DNA of 64,000 bases from Zoogloea oleivorans (GCF_008107625.1 NZ_SDKK01000008.1:47947-111946), one strand, 5' to 3'; counted from the first letter of the stretch, positions 20,611-30,433 are shown. Translations and numbers: made by a program. The notes: a model not told the origin generated them from the letters alone.

Positions 20611-20639
20611 GCCCTTCGCCCGCTTTCCGGATGAAGGGC
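20611..20639 (-). other. hairpin in the dctP-dctQ gap
   Basis: GCCCTTC and GAAGGGC (7 bp, 15-nt loop) lie in the 121-bp gap between dctP and dctQ, without a T-run. Such hairpins often stabilise the upstream binding-protein message or reduce readthrough, which would give more DctP than permease. This role is inferred. Confidence 0.35.
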
Positions 20640-20665
20640 CCTACAAACGGAAAACCTTGACTGGC

Positions 20666-21670
20666 TTACAGCTTCGCGGGATCGAAGCCGGTTTCCTTGT
20701 AGATCGACTGGATCAGGTCCTTGCCGATGCGACCTTCCATCTTCTGATGGACAGGGAACATGGCCTTCTTGAAAGCCAGCTTTTCTTCCTTGGTCGGCAT
20801 GTAGACCTGGGTTTTGCCGCTCTTCTTGATGGCCTCCAGAGACTTGTCGTTCTCTTCCTGGGCAATCTTGTTGGCGTAGACGGTGGAGTCCTTCATCGCC
20901 TGCTCGAGCTGACCACGTACATCGACGGGCAGGCCATCCCAGAATTTCTTGTTGGCGATGACTGCATAGCCCAGGTAACCATGATCGGTCACGGTCATGT
21001 GCTTCTGCACTTCATGCATCTTCTGGGTAAACATGTTGGAATGAGGGTTTTCGGTACCATCCACCACGCCGGTCTGCAGGGCCTGATAGACCTCGGAGAA
21101 AGCCATCACCTGGGGCAAGCCACCCACGGAACGGATTTCTTCTTCAAGCACCTTCGAGGACTGGATGCGCAGCTTCTTGGCCTTCAGGTCTGCCGGGGTG
21201 TGAATGGGCGTATTGGCCGAGAAGGACTTGAAGCCGTTGTCCCAGTAGGCCAGGCCAACGATGCCCTTGGGTTCGAGCTTTTTCAGGATGCCAGCGCCGA
21301 CAGGGCCCTGGGTGACGCGGTGCAGTTCGGTGTAGTCATCGAAAATATAGGGAAGGTCGAAAGCCTCGAACTCCCTCACGCCCAGCGGACCGAACTTGGC
21401 CAGGGACGGCGCCAGCATCTGCACGGCACCGAGTTGCAGGGCCTCGAGCTCTTCCTTGTCCTTGTAAAGCGCGCTGTTGGCGTAAACCTCGACCTTGACC
21501 TTGCCCTTGGTCAGCTCTTCGGCCCGCTTCTTGAAAAATTCGGATGCCTTGCCCTTGGGCGTATCGGCAGCCACGACATGGCTGAACTTGATCACGATGG
21601 GAGCCTGGGCAGAGGCCGTGGCGCAAAAACCCAGGGCGGCGAGGCTGAACAACATGGTGCGCAGTTTCAT
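20666..21670 (-). CDS. dctP: TRAP dicarboxylate-binding periplasmic protein DctP
   Basis: DctP is the periplasmic solute-binding protein of the TRAP system. The 334-residue product has a signal peptide with a likely cut after ATASA (about residue 21), then the mature domain starting QAPIVIKFSHVV. The motif QSSKVLEEEIRSVGG contains the Arg region that in DctP proteins contacts the substrate carboxylate, and FSEVYQALQTGVVDGTENP is a strong family signature. It is the first gene of dctPQM and is transcribed divergently from its presumed regulators. Confidence 0.96.
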   Translation of the reverse strand: MKLRTMLFSLAALGFCATASAQAPIVIKFSHVVAADTPKGKASEFFKKRAEELTKGKVKVEVYANSALYKDKEELEALQLGAVQMLAPSLAKFGPLGVREFEAFDLPYIFDDYTELHRVTQGPVGAGILKKLEPKGIVGLAYWDNGFKSFSANTPIHTPADLKAKKLRIQSSKVLEEEIRSVGGLPQVMAFSEVYQALQTGVVDGTENPHSNMFTQKMHEVQKHMTVTDHGYLGYAVIANKKFWDGLPVDVRGQLEQAMKDSTVYANKIAQEENDKSLEAIKKSGKTQVYMPTKEEKLAFKKAMFPVHQKMEGRIGKDLIQSIYKETGFDPAKL

Positions 21671-21746
21671 TTTTTGTCTCCGATATAAGAAGTTTTTTCA
21701 CGCAATCCCTGCTGAGCGGGGACTGCGGCAGACTACATTCCCAGTA

Positions 21747-21762
21747 TTGATGGACACATCAA
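21747..21762. promoter_or_regulatory. palindrome between dctP and the sensor kinase gene, candidate regulator site
   Basis: TTGATGGACACATCAA is a perfect 6-4-6 inverted repeat in the divergent promoter region. It resembles an FNR box but has 6 instead of 4 bases between TTGAT and ATCAA, so an FNR role is unlikely. It is placed well for binding of the DctR-like regulator encoded at 23817-24422. Confidence 0.45.
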
Positions 21763-21801
21763 CGGTTTCAATTGTGGACATCCCCAGTGTGGAAAGCTCC
21801 G

Positions 21802-23820
21802 ATGGCCTCATCGGCACGCTCAGGCGATAAGAAGGTTACCCGAACAGTGATACTCAACCCTTTGCCGCCCCCGACCCCCTCACCCCCACCCGGCTGGTAC
21901 TGGAGCCTGCCCTACGCTGCCGTGGCGCTCTTCATTGCGACCATGGCGGCGCTGCTGTGGCTGACCCACCGGCAGGATGCCGAAGAGCAGCGCATGACGC
22001 TGATCAACGACGTGCTGTGGATGGAGCAGAACCTGTCCTTCCAGTTCGAGCGCAACAACGCACAACTCACCCAGCTCGGCCCCGAACTGTTTGCCCGGAA
22101 GCATCCCGACGCCACGACCGAAGCCCGCCTCAAGCGCGCACTCGATCCGGAAAGCGGCATGATCCGGATCCTGTGGCTCGATGAAAGCGGTGCGGTACGG
22201 GGCGCAGAGCCGCCCTATACCGAGAATCACCTGGTGGGAGAAAGCTCGGGCACCTTTCCGTCTACCGCGACCTACCGTCTGGCCCGCTCACTGGGGCGTC
22301 CGGCATACAGTGATGCCTATGCCGTCATCGAGAACCAGACCCAGTTCGAGGTCCATACCCCGGTCTTCGACAGTGGGCGCTACCTCGGCTCGGTCGTCGG
22401 GGTTTATTCGGTTAACGAAATGCTTTCACGCCAGATTCCCTGGTGGTTCTCCGAGCGCTACCGGGTTTCGGTGACCAACAATCTCGGCCTCGAGATTGCC
22501 GCCAAGTCCAAAGTCTCGCCCCTCTCCAGCCTCGCCTACGAAATCCCCTTCGAACCGCCCGGACACGGTCTCAATCTCAACATTACCGCCTACAAGAGCG
22601 AGGTCCGCTGGATCCCCCTGCTACTGATGGGCTCCCTTGGCATTCTTGCCACAGCGATCGTGTGGAGCCTGTGGCAACTGCGTCGCCACATGCAGCGCCG
22701 GCAGGCCGCCGAACAAGCCCTGCGCAGCGAACACGCCTTTCGCAAGGCCATGGAAGACTCGCTCAACTCGGGCATGCGCGCCCGCGACCTGAACGGCAAG
22801 ATCACCTACGTGAATCCGGCGTTCTGCCGGATGGTCGGCTGGAGTGCCGACGAGCTGATCGGCCTGATGCCGCCCATGCCTTACTGGGCGCCGGAAACAC
22901 TCGAAAGAACCCTTGCCGTCCATCAAATGGTTCTCGGCGGCAATGCGCCGCCACAAGGGATGGAGATCCGGCTCATGCGCCGCAACGGAGAGCGCTTCGA
23001 TGCACTGCTGATCGAAGCCCCGCTGATCGACTCGGACGGACGGCATATCGGCTGGATGGGCTCGATGGTGGATGTCACCGAGCAAAAGCGCGCCCAGGAT
23101 CTGGCCCGTCAGCAACAGGAGCGCCTGCAGGCCACCGCCCGCCTCGTCACCATGGGCGAAATGGCCTCGACCCTGGCCCACGAGCTCAACCAGCCCCTCG
23201 CCGCCATCTCCAGCTACAACACCGGTTGCCTCAACATGATCGGCCGCGGCGAGATCTCCCCGGCCGAGCTGACCGGCGTGCTTGAAAAAGTCGGCAAGCA
23301 GGCCCAGCGGGCCGCTCAGATCATCCGCCGGGTGCACGCCTTCGTGCGGCGCAGCGAACCCAAATGCGAGCCGGTGGATGTCAACGCCATCATCCGCGAA
23401 GCGGTCGGGCTGGTGGAGCCGGACGCCCAGCGCCGCGGAGTAAGCATTACGCTGGATCTCGCCGAGCCGGTTCCCGCAGTTGCCGCCGACCCGGTGATGA
23501 TCGAACAAGTGGCCGTCAACCTCATTCGCAACGGCATGGATGCCATGGCCGATGCCCCCCGCGCCGAACGCCGGATCAGCCTGAACACGCGCCTGCAGGA
23601 GGGCATGCTGATTTTCAGCGTCGCCGACCGGGGCAAGGGCATTCCGCCCGAGGTCGCCGAAAAGCTCTTCGCCCCCTTCTTCACCACCAAGGAGGAAGGC
23701 ATGGGCATGGGCCTCAACATCTGCCGCTCCATCGCCGAACTGCATCGCGGTCGTCTCACCTTCGAAGCCAACCCCGGTGGTGGTACGATTTTCCACTTCT
23801 CCCTTCCCGTCCAGTCATGA
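21802..23820 (+). CDS. DctS-like sensor histidine kinase with PAS domain
   Basis: This is the membrane sensor of a two-component system, probably for C4-dicarboxylates given the divergent dctPQM. The product (672 aa) has a Pro-rich N-terminus, a first membrane helix (about 36-54), a periplasmic sensor domain, a second helix (about 270-292), a PAS domain (NGKITYVNPAFCRMVGW), a HisKA domain with phospho-acceptor His460 in STLAHELNQPLAAIS, and a HATPase domain (DRGKGIPPEVAEKLF; GMGMGLNICRSI). I chose ATG 21802, preceded by GGAAAG; a GTG at 21847 is also possible. Its stop overlaps the regulator start. Confidence 0.92.
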   Translation: MASSARSGDKKVTRTVILNPLPPPTPSPPPGWYWSLPYAAVALFIATMAALLWLTHRQDAEEQRMTLINDVLWMEQNLSFQFERNNAQLTQLGPELFARKHPDATTEARLKRALDPESGMIRILWLDESGAVRGAEPPYTENHLVGESSGTFPSTATYRLARSLGRPAYSDAYAVIENQTQFEVHTPVFDSGRYLGSVVGVYSVNEMLSRQIPWWFSERYRVSVTNNLGLEIAAKSKVSPLSSLAYEIPFEPPGHGLNLNITAYKSEVRWIPLLLMGSLGILATAIVWSLWQLRRHMQRRQAAEQALRSEHAFRKAMEDSLNSGMRARDLNGKITYVNPAFCRMVGWSADELIGLMPPMPYWAPETLERTLAVHQMVLGGNAPPQGMEIRLMRRNGERFDALLIEAPLIDSDGRHIGWMGSMVDVTEQKRAQDLARQQQERLQATARLVTMGEMASTLAHELNQPLAAISSYNTGCLNMIGRGEISPAELTGVLEKVGKQAQRAAQIIRRVHAFVRRSEPKCEPVDVNAIIREAVGLVEPDAQRRGVSITLDLAEPVPAVAADPVMIEQVAVNLIRNGMDAMADAPRAERRISLNTRLQEGMLIFSVADRGKGIPPEVAEKLFAPFFTTKEEGMGMGLNICRSIAELHRGRLTFEANPGGGTIFHFSLPVQS

Positions 23821-24422
23821 GCACACCCCTCGCCCATATCGTCGACGACGACGAAGCCATCCGCGACGCCCTCACCTGGCTCTTTCGCACCCGCAACGTG
23901 GCCACTCAGGCCTGGGCCTCGGCCGAGGAGTTCCTCGCCGCCTGGCAGCCCGGCTGGTGCGGCTGCATCGTGCTGGACATTCGCATGCGCGAAATGAGCG
24001 GGCTCGAATGCTTCGATGTCCTGCTGGAACAGGGCAACACCCTGCCGGTAATTTTCCTGACCGGTCATGGAGATGTGCCGATGGCCGTCAGCTCGCTCAA
24101 AAAGGGCGCCTTCGACTTTCTCGAAAAACCCTTCGAAGACAATGCCCTGGTCGATGTAGTGATTCGCGCCCTCGAAACCGATGCGCGCCGGCAGGCATCC
24201 CAGGAAACCCAGGCCACGGTGGCCAGCCGACTGGCCCAGCTCACCCCACGTGAGCAGGAAGTCATGCAGTTGGTGCTGGCCGGCAAGTTCAACAAGGTCA
24301 TCGCCGACGAACTGAACATCTCCATGCGCACTGTTGAAGTACACCGCTCACGGGTTTTCGAGAAAATGGGCGTCCGCTCGGCGGTGGAGCTGGCCCAGCT
24401 CCTCGCCCCCGGGCGGGAATAG
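23817..24422 (+). CDS. DctR-like two-component response regulator (FixJ/LuxR family)
   Basis: This 201-residue regulator has a receiver domain with acidic residues DDDE near the N-terminus, phospho-acceptor Asp54 (IVLDIRMREMSG), Thr/Lys switch residues (FLTGHG; FLEKPF), and a LuxR-type helix-turn-helix from about residue 138 (LTPREQEVMQLVLAGKFNKV). It overlaps the kinase stop by ATGA, so the two are produced together. The FixJ-type output means it works with sigma-70, unlike the NtrC-type DctD. Regulation of dctPQM is inferred from position. Confidence 0.93.
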   Translation: MSTPLAHIVDDDEAIRDALTWLFRTRNVATQAWASAEEFLAAWQPGWCGCIVLDIRMREMSGLECFDVLLEQGNTLPVIFLTGHGDVPMAVSSLKKGAFDFLEKPFEDNALVDVVIRALETDARRQASQETQATVASRLAQLTPREQEVMQLVLAGKFNKVIADELNISMRTVEVHRSRVFEKMGVRSAVELAQLLAPGRE

Positions 24423-24425
24423 AAC

Positions 24426-25754
24426 TCAGTCGAGACCGGACCACTCCGGAACAACACCGGGCTCGTCAGGCGGGCAACAAAAAGCCGCTGCCACCCCAAC
24501 CCCGGCGACCCACGCCAGTTCGCCGCCAACCCACAGCATCGGCAGGCTGGCCCGCCGCCACGGCGGAATGGCCGCTTCCTGCAGCAGGTTCTTCAGGCTG
24601 CGTGACGGAGCGCCGGCATGCAGCCGCAGCCGCTCCCCGCCGGCACGGATGCGCAATGCACATATCTGCCCAGCCAGCGCCTGTCTGGCAATCCCCTGCC
24701 CCACGCCCACGCTGAAAGTCACGGCGCCGCCCGCCCAGTCCACCGAACGCTCTCCCGCCCAGACCAGCGCAACCGGGCCAGGCGCGATGCGGGCAGACTC
24801 CAGCCACCAGCAATCCCGATACACGCAAATGGCGCTTGCGCCAACTGGCATCTGCACACCTGCGACCACACCAGGCTCACGGAACTGCCGCTCGATCTCG
24901 CGCAGACGGTCTTCGTCCGGCATCGCCTCGCCTGCCCGCGCCAGCAGGCTGCGCAACACATTGCGCAGGCGTGCCGAAGAAAGCAGCAGCGCCGGCGCAC
25001 GGAGCAGGCGGGATGAATCCGCCAGCGCCAGCGTCGCCAGATCCAGGCTGGCCAGTTCCTCGAGCAGCCCGGACGCTTCGCCACACAGGCGGCCCATCCG
25101 CGCCAGCCCGCTCGAGGCGCCCGGAAAACGTTGTTCCACCAGTGGCAGGATGTCGTTGCGCAGGAAATTACGGGAGAAACGGCTATCGGCGTTGCTGGGA
25201 TCCTCGATCCAGCTCAAGCCGTGTGCACGAGCGTAAGCCAGCAAATCGCGACGGGGCACATCCAGCAGTGGACGCCAGATTCCGGGAACACCAGCGCCGG
25301 CCTTGAAGGCCCGCATGGCGCCGGCACCCCGTACGCCAGCCCCGCGGATGGCCCGGAACAGCACCGTCTCGGCCTGATCGTCGCGATGGTGCGCCAGCGC
25401 CAGAATCTCGTCGCCAAGCCCCACCAGCGCGGCACGACGAGCCTCCCGCGCCGCAGCTTCCAGCCCGCCCGGATGATGACGCTCAACCTGTATATCACAA
25501 ACCACAAGCGGAACGTCGAGGGCCGCACACAAGCTGCCGCACACATCGCCCCAAACCTCGGCGCCCGGCACCAGACCGTGGCGGACATGAGCAGCCGACA
25601 GGGTCAGTCCCAGCGAATCGCGAAGGCTGACCAGCACATGCAGCAGGACGGTGGAATCGAGCCCGCCGCTCAGACCGACCCGAACATGCCGGGCCGGCGG
25701 CGGGAGTTGTCGCCAGTTGCTGGCGACAAGGGCGACTGGATCAGTCGACAGCAA
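24426..25754 (-). CDS. tilS: tRNA(Ile)-lysidine synthetase
   Basis: TilS converts C34 of the CAU anticodon tRNA-Ile to lysidine, so that it reads AUA. The 442-residue protein has the PP-loop [17 protein letters not shown], the signatures [20 protein letters not shown] and [15 protein letters not shown], and the C-terminal TilS substrate-binding domain. It begins at TTG 25754 (or CTG 25751) inside the end of accA, preceded by AAGGA; no ATG fits. accA-tilS adjacency is common in betaproteobacteria. It ends 3 nt from the convergent regulator gene. Confidence 0.96.
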   Translation of the reverse strand: MLSTDPVALVASNWRQLPPPARHVRVGLSGGLDSTVLLHVLVSLRDSLGLTLSAAHVRHGLVPGAEVWGDVCGSLCAALDVPLVVCDIQVERHHPGGLEAAAREARRAALVGLGDEILALAHHRDDQAETVLFRAIRGAGVRGAGAMRAFKAGAGVPGIWRPLLDVPRRDLLAYARAHGLSWIEDPSNADSRFSRNFLRNDILPLVEQRFPGASSGLARMGRLCGEASGLLEELASLDLATLALADSSRLLRAPALLLSSARLRNVLRSLLARAGEAMPDEDRLREIERQFREPGVVAGVQMPVGASAICVYRDCWWLESARIAPGPVALVWAGERSVDWAGGAVTFSVGVGQGIARQALAGQICALRIRAGGERLRLHAGAPSRSLKNLLQEAAIPPWRRASLPMLWVGGELAWVAGVGVAAAFCCPPDEPGVVPEWSGLD

Positions 25755-26709
25755 TTTCCTTGAACTTGCCGTAACTCATCAGACGCTCGAAGCGACGCTC
25801 GAGCAGTTCAGACGGGGAAAGCTCGGACACCTGACGCAGCGCATCCTGCAGCGCCCGCTTGAGGCTCTGGGCCATGGCACGATGATCACGATGCGCACCA
25901 CCGGTGGGCTCATTGACCATCTTGTCGATCAGGCCGAGGGACTTCAGGCGCGACGCAGTGATCCCCATGGTTTCCGCCGCATCGGGCGCCCGCTCGGCGC
26001 TCTTCCACAGGATAGACGCGCAACCTTCGGGCGAGATGACCGCATACGTGGAGTACTGCAGCATCAACAACTGGTCGCCGACAGCAATGGCCAGCGCACC
26101 ACCCGAACCGCCTTCACCGATGATCGTGCAGATGAGCGGCACCTTCAGTTCGGCCATCACGAACAGGTTGTGGCCGATGGCTTCGGACTGGCCGCGCTCT
26201 TCCGCGTCGATACCCGGATAGGCGCCCGGCGTGTCCACGAAGGTAAATACCGGAATGCCGAACTTCTCGGCCAGCTTCATCAGGCGCATCGCCTTGCGAT
26301 AGCCTTCCGGACGCGGCATGCCGAAGTTGCGGAAGATTTTTTCCTTGGTGTCGCGGCCCTTCTGATGGCCGATGATCATGCACGACTGGCCGTTGAAACG
26401 GGCCAGGCCGCCAATGATCGCCTTGTCGTCGGCAAAACTGCGGTCGCCATGCAGCTCCTCGAAGTCCGTGAAAATGTGCTCCACGTAATCAAGGGTGTAA
26501 GGGCGTTGCGGATGGCGTGCCACCAAGGCACATTGCCAGGGCGTCAGCTTTCCGTAGATATCCTTTGTGAGGCCGTAGTTCTTCTGCTCGAGGCGGGCGA
26601 TCTCCTCGGAGATGTCCACCGCCGAATCATCCTGCACAAAGCGTAGTTCTTCGATCTTTGCCTCAAGCTCCGCGATAGGCTGCTCAAAATCTAGGAACGT
26701 TGTTTTCAT
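25741..26709 (-). CDS. accA: acetyl-CoA carboxylase carboxyltransferase subunit alpha
   Basis: AccA with AccD transfers the carboxyl group from biotin to acetyl-CoA to form malonyl-CoA for fatty acid synthesis. The 322-residue protein begins [20 protein letters not shown] and shows the conserved segments [54 protein letters not shown] and [14 protein letters not shown]. Length is standard. It overlaps tilS by 14 nt. Confidence 0.98.
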   Translation of the reverse strand: MKTTFLDFEQPIAELEAKIEELRFVQDDSAVDISEEIARLEQKNYGLTKDIYGKLTPWQCALVARHPQRPYTLDYVEHIFTDFEELHGDRSFADDKAIIGGLARFNGQSCMIIGHQKGRDTKEKIFRNFGMPRPEGYRKAMRLMKLAEKFGIPVFTFVDTPGAYPGIDAEERGQSEAIGHNLFVMAELKVPLICTIIGEGGSGGALAIAVGDQLLMLQYSTYAVISPEGCASILWKSAERAPDAAETMGITASRLKSLGLIDKMVNEPTGGAHRDHRAMAQSLKRALQDALRQVSELSPSELLERRFERLMSYGKFKEIAVD

Positions 26710-26736
26710 TAGGTCAAGCTCACAGAAATTTTTTCC

Positions 26737-26742
26737 ATTTTA
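26737..26742 (-). promoter_or_regulatory. candidate -10 element of the accA promoter
   Basis: TAAAAT, preceded by G (GTAAAAT), lies on the minus strand 28 nt before the accA ATG. GTAAAAT is a frequent -10 form in betaproteobacteria. No clear -35 is visible. Confidence 0.4.
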
Positions 26743-26864
26743 CCCCATCCCCTTGCAGGGCGGGCAGCGCAGCCGGGCAGAAGCCTGTTCTGCGCGGAAA
26801 ATCGCATTGCTGCATAGCGCAATAAGCCGCTAACATCGACCCTTTTGCCGCTAATTCTCCGCTT

Positions 26865-28409
26865 ATGGCCTCGATGAACCTCCTCCGCGCCCTCGCCACG
26901 GTCAGCGGCATGACCCTGCTGTCGCGGATCCTCGGTTTCGTGCGGGACTTCGTTCTGGCCCGCGCCTTCGGTGCCGGTGTCGAAATGGACGCCTTCGTCG
27001 TCGCCTTCCGCCTGCCCAACCTTCTCCGTCGCATGTTCGCTGAAGGCGCCTTCTCGCAAGCCTTCGTGCCCATTCTGGCCGAATACAAGAACAAGCGCGG
27101 CCCGGAAGAAGCGCAACGTCTGGTCAGCCACGTGGCCAGTGCCCTCGGGCTGGTGGTGCTGATCATCTCCATCATCGGCGCCTTTGCTGCACCGCTGATC
27201 ATCTATGCCACCGCGCCAGGCTTTTCGGCAGATGCCCACAAGTTTGAACTGACCGTTGAACTGACCCGTATCACCTTCCCCTATATCTTCTTCATGTCGC
27301 TGGTGGCACTGTCCGGCGGCGTGCTCAACACCTGGAGCCGCTTCGCCATTCCGGCCTTCACGCCGGTGCTGCTGAACCTGTCCTTCATCGGCATGGCGCT
27401 GCTCGCCGCCCCCTATTTCGACCCGCCGATTCTCGTGCTGGGCTGGGCAGCGTTCATCGGCGGGCTGGCCCAGGTCCTGCTGCAACTGCGTCCGCTGGCG
27501 AAAATCGGCATGCTGCCGCGCTTCGCCATCGACTTCTCCGACCCCGGCGTGCGACGCATTCTCAAGCTCATGGCGCCGGCCATCCTGGGTGTTTCGGTAA
27601 GCCAGATCTCACTGCTGATCAACACCGTCTTCGCTTCGTTCCTGCCCAGCGGCAGTGTTTCGTGGCTGTATTACGCCGACCGCCTGATGGAATTTCCGGC
27701 CGGCATGCTGGGCGTGGCGCTGGGCACGATCCTGCTCCCCAGCCTGTCGAAAATGCATGCAGACAAGAACCCTGTCGAGTTTTCTGCCCTGCTCGACTGG
27801 GGTCTGCGCCTGACCCTGATGCTGACCCTGCCGGCCTCCCTTGGCCTGGCCCTGGTGGCCATTCCCCTCATCACCACCCTTTTCCACCACGGCGCCTTCG
27901 GTATTGCCGACGTTTACGGCACCCGTACCGCGCTGATGGCCTACAGCCTGGGGCTGACCGGCATGATCCTGGTAAAGGTACTGGCACCGGCCTTCTACTC
28001 CCGCCAGGACATCCGTACCCCGGTGCGCATCGGCCTGATCACCCTGGGTGTCACTCAGTTGCTGAACCTGGTTTTCGTCGGCTGGCTGCAACACGCGGGT
28101 CTGGCCCTTTCGATCGGCCTGGCTGCATGCATCAATGCCGGACTGCTCTATCGTGGCCTGCGCGTGCGCGGGGTCTATCAGCCCCAGCCGGGCTGGAGCA
28201 AGTTTGCCGGCAAGCTCCTCATCGCCATGGTGGTTCTCGGCGCGTGCATCCACTTCAGCGTCGGACCGGACGCCCTCTGGCTGCACGCCTCCGGCGTTGA
28301 AAGGGTGATCCGCCTGTGCGCCCTCGTGGTGGGCGGCATGGCCGTGTATTTCGCCACCCTCTTCGCGCTGGGTTTCCGCATCCAGGATTTTCGCCGCCGA
28401 GCCGCCTGA
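26865..28409 (+). CDS. murJ: lipid II flippase MurJ
   Basis: MurJ flips lipid II across the inner membrane for peptidoglycan synthesis. The 514-residue product has about 14 membrane helices and the MurJ signatures SRILGFVRDFVLARAFGAG, DAFVVAFRLPNLLRRMFAEG and AFSQAFVPILAEYK near the N-terminus. It begins at ATG 26865 or at a second ATG four codons on (MNLLRALATVSGMTLLSR); the ribosome site is weak for both. It stands divergent from accA. Confidence 0.97.
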   Translation: MASMNLLRALATVSGMTLLSRILGFVRDFVLARAFGAGVEMDAFVVAFRLPNLLRRMFAEGAFSQAFVPILAEYKNKRGPEEAQRLVSHVASALGLVVLIISIIGAFAAPLIIYATAPGFSADAHKFELTVELTRITFPYIFFMSLVALSGGVLNTWSRFAIPAFTPVLLNLSFIGMALLAAPYFDPPILVLGWAAFIGGLAQVLLQLRPLAKIGMLPRFAIDFSDPGVRRILKLMAPAILGVSVSQISLLINTVFASFLPSGSVSWLYYADRLMEFPAGMLGVALGTILLPSLSKMHADKNPVEFSALLDWGLRLTLMLTLPASLGLALVAIPLITTLFHHGAFGIADVYGTRTALMAYSLGLTGMILVKVLAPAFYSRQDIRTPVRIGLITLGVTQLLNLVFVGWLQHAGLALSIGLAACINAGLLYRGLRVRGVYQPQPGWSKFAGKLLIAMVVLGACIHFSVGPDALWLHASGVERVIRLCALVVGGMAVYFATLFALGFRIQDFRRRAA

Positions 28410-28435
28410 GGCGCCTTAAGGCGGTCAATGTTGGC

Positions 28436-28441
28436 TAGAAT
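28436..28441 (+). promoter_or_regulatory. candidate -10 element for the PEBP-like gene
   Basis: TAGAAT lies 30 nt before the ATG, with a ribosome site (AGGGAG) in between. A 12-bp palindrome CGCCTTAAGGCG (28412-28423) occupies the upstream promoter region and could be an operator or the end of a murJ terminator; it has no T-run. Confidence 0.4.
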
Positions 28442-28471
28442 CTCCCCACTATTTCAGGGAGATAAAACAAC

Positions 28472-29101
28472 ATGCAACTCAGCAGCCTGAGCTTTGCCGA
28501 CGGCGCCGTGATTCCCGGCGAATTCGCTTTTTGCATTCCGGCCACCGAGGGTCACGTGTCCCTCGGCGCCAACCGCAATCCCCACCTCGCCTGGAACGGC
28601 GCGCCGGCGGCAACGCAATCCTTCGTGGTGATCTGCCACGATCCGGACGTGCCCAGCCGCGGTGACGACGTCAACCAGGAAGGGCGCAGCGTTCCCGCCG
28701 ATCTGCCACGTGTGGACTTCTTCCACTGGGTGCTCATCGACCTGCCTGCCACCACCATCGGCATTGCTGCCGGCTCACACGCCAGTGGCGTCACGCCCGG
28801 CGGCAAGCCCGGCCCCGATCTGCCCGACGGCAGCCGTCACGGCATCAACGACTACACCGGCTGGTTTGCCGGCGACGCGCAGATGAAGGGCAATTACTTC
28901 GGCTACGATGGCCCGTGCCCCCCGTGGAACGACAGCATCCGGCATCGCTACGTGTTCACAGTTTACGCGCTGGATGTTGCCCATCTGGCCGTGGACGGCG
29001 CCTTCACCGGACAGCAGGTATGGAACGCGATTGCCGGCCACATCCTCGCCCAGTCCAGCCTCACCGTTACCTACAGCCTGAACCCTGAGGTTCCGGCCTG
29101 A
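28472..29101 (+). CDS. YbhB/YbcL family Raf-kinase-inhibitor-like (PEBP) protein
   Basis: PEBP proteins form a small beta-fold with an anion-binding pocket; the bacterial members have no settled function. The 209-residue product has the pocket signatures FVVICHDPDVPSR and FHWVLIDLPAT, with HGINDYTGWF and YFGYDGPCPPWND, then RHRYVFTVYALD. No signal peptide is seen, so it is probably cytoplasmic. It is longer than E. coli YbhB (about 158 aa) because of inserted loops. Its stop codon directly abuts the stop of the convergent pfp gene. Confidence 0.9.
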   Translation: MQLSSLSFADGAVIPGEFAFCIPATEGHVSLGANRNPHLAWNGAPAATQSFVVICHDPDVPSRGDDVNQEGRSVPADLPRVDFFHWVLIDLPATTIGIAAGSHASGVTPGGKPGPDLPDGSRHGINDYTGWFAGDAQMKGNYFGYDGPCPPWNDSIRHRYVFTVYALDVAHLAVDGAFTGQQVWNAIAGHILAQSSLTVTYSLNPEVPA

Positions 29102-30352
29102 TCAGGGAACATACGGCGGCAGTCGGGCCGGCACGAGGGGAAGTTGCAGGCGCAGGTAGTCGGGCAGGCCGTCGCGAAACGGCGGCCAGTCTTCCCCGGC
29201 AATCAACGGGCGGCACCAGCGCCGAAAGGCATCGGTGACGCCAAAGCCGTCGGGTGTGATGAATTCCGGTGGCAACTGACGCTCCAGGTTGGCAACATCA
29301 TCAAAGGTCTGCAGGGTGGTGCGCCACAAATAGGGCGTGTCCGACAGACGCTCGATGCCGACGACTCCGCTGCCGCCCCCCAGCGCCCGACGCACTGCGG
29401 CCTTGCCCACCCCAAATGCCTGGGCCGTATCCGTTTTCGACGCGATATGCCGGGCCGAGCGCTGCAGATAATCCGCCAGCGCAAAATGCACCTTGTAACC
29501 AAGGCATGCATGAATCCGTTCGGCGATCACCTCGCCAGCGCCACCGAGCTGGATATAGCCCTTCTGGTTGCGATCCTGCATCGACAGAATCTGCCCGTCC
29601 TGACCGCGAATGCCTTCGGCAACCACAATCGCACAGGAGCCCAATCGCTCCACCACCGCCGTCACCTTCTCCAGGAATGCCGCCTCATCAAAAAGCACTT
29701 CCGGCAACAGGATCAGATGCGGTGCAGCATCGTCGTCTTCCGCTGCCAGAGCGCAGGCCGCCGCCAGCCAGCCAGCATTGCGGCCCATCACTTCAAGCAC
29801 GAAGGCCCGTCCACTGCCGGTCGTCATCGCATCCAGATCCAGTCCCACCTCGCGAATCGACGTCGCCAGATACTTGGCCGCCGAACCGAAGCCCGGGCAG
29901 CAATCGGTCAGGACGATGTCGTTATCCACGGTTTTCGGTACCCCGACCACCCGCAGGGGGTAGCTGCGCGCGTCCGCCGCCGCCTGGATCTGGCGGCAGG
30001 TTTCCATTGAACCGTTGCCGCCGTTGTAAAGAAAGTAACCCACATCGTGGGCTGCCAGCACCGCAAAGAGGCGGTCGTACTGGGCCGGGTTCTGCTCAGC
30101 CGGGTCCAGATCGAAGCGACACGAGCCAAAGGCTCCGCCCGGCGTGGCACGCAGGCGCGCCAGATCGGAGACCGACAGCCCCGCCGTATCCACCAGCGTC
30201 TCCCGCAGCACACCCAGGATGCCGTTACGGGCCGCGAGCACCTGCCCAATTTCGCCCGACGCCTGCCGGGCCGTCGCAATCACACCGGCCGCAGACGCGT
30301 TGATGACCGCAGTCACGCCGCCCGACTGGGCATAAAGGAGATTTCTCGTCAT
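29102..30352 (-). CDS. pfp: diphosphate-dependent 6-phosphofructokinase
   Basis: This enzyme interconverts fructose 6-phosphate and fructose 1,6-bisphosphate, probably with pyrophosphate rather than ATP. The 416-residue protein has YAQSGGVTAVINAS at the N-terminus, LYNGGNGSMETCRQI where ATP-type enzymes have GGDGS, the PPi-type motif GVPKTVDNDI, and VLEVMGRNAGWLA. The GGNGS and PKTVDNDI motifs are typical of PPi-PFKs, so I favour PPi. It is transcribed separately from adk, from which a terminator separates it. Confidence 0.92.
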   Translation of the reverse strand: MTRNLLYAQSGGVTAVINASAAGVIATARQASGEIGQVLAARNGILGVLRETLVDTAGLSVSDLARLRATPGGAFGSCRFDLDPAEQNPAQYDRLFAVLAAHDVGYFLYNGGNGSMETCRQIQAAADARSYPLRVVGVPKTVDNDIVLTDCCPGFGSAAKYLATSIREVGLDLDAMTTGSGRAFVLEVMGRNAGWLAAACALAAEDDDAAPHLILLPEVLFDEAAFLEKVTAVVERLGSCAIVVAEGIRGQDGQILSMQDRNQKGYIQLGGAGEVIAERIHACLGYKVHFALADYLQRSARHIASKTDTAQAFGVGKAAVRRALGGGSGVVGIERLSDTPYLWRTTLQTFDDVANLERQLPPEFITPDGFGVTDAFRRWCRPLIAGEDWPPFRDGLPDYLRLQLPLVPARLPPYVP

Positions 30353-30386
30353 CCGGATCCCGATACCAATCTGTAGCCCAAAAGAA

Positions 30387-30415
30387 CAAGGGCCGGCTTT
30401 GGCGGCCGGCCCTTG
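30387..30415 (-). terminator. intrinsic terminator after adk
   Basis: An 11-bp GC-rich stem (CAAGGGCCGGC / GCCGGCCCTTG) with a 7-nt loop is followed on the minus strand by TTCTTTTG. It closes the exbB-adk operon and separates it from pfp. Confidence 0.8.
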
Positions 30416-30433
30416 ATTCCTGGCGTTACGCGC

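Noticed and set aside
21671..21801. A sigma-54-like GG-N10-GC before dctP.
   Set aside because: Only the GG and GC match; the flanking bases of the consensus do not. The linked regulator is FixJ-type, which works with sigma-70, not NtrC-type.
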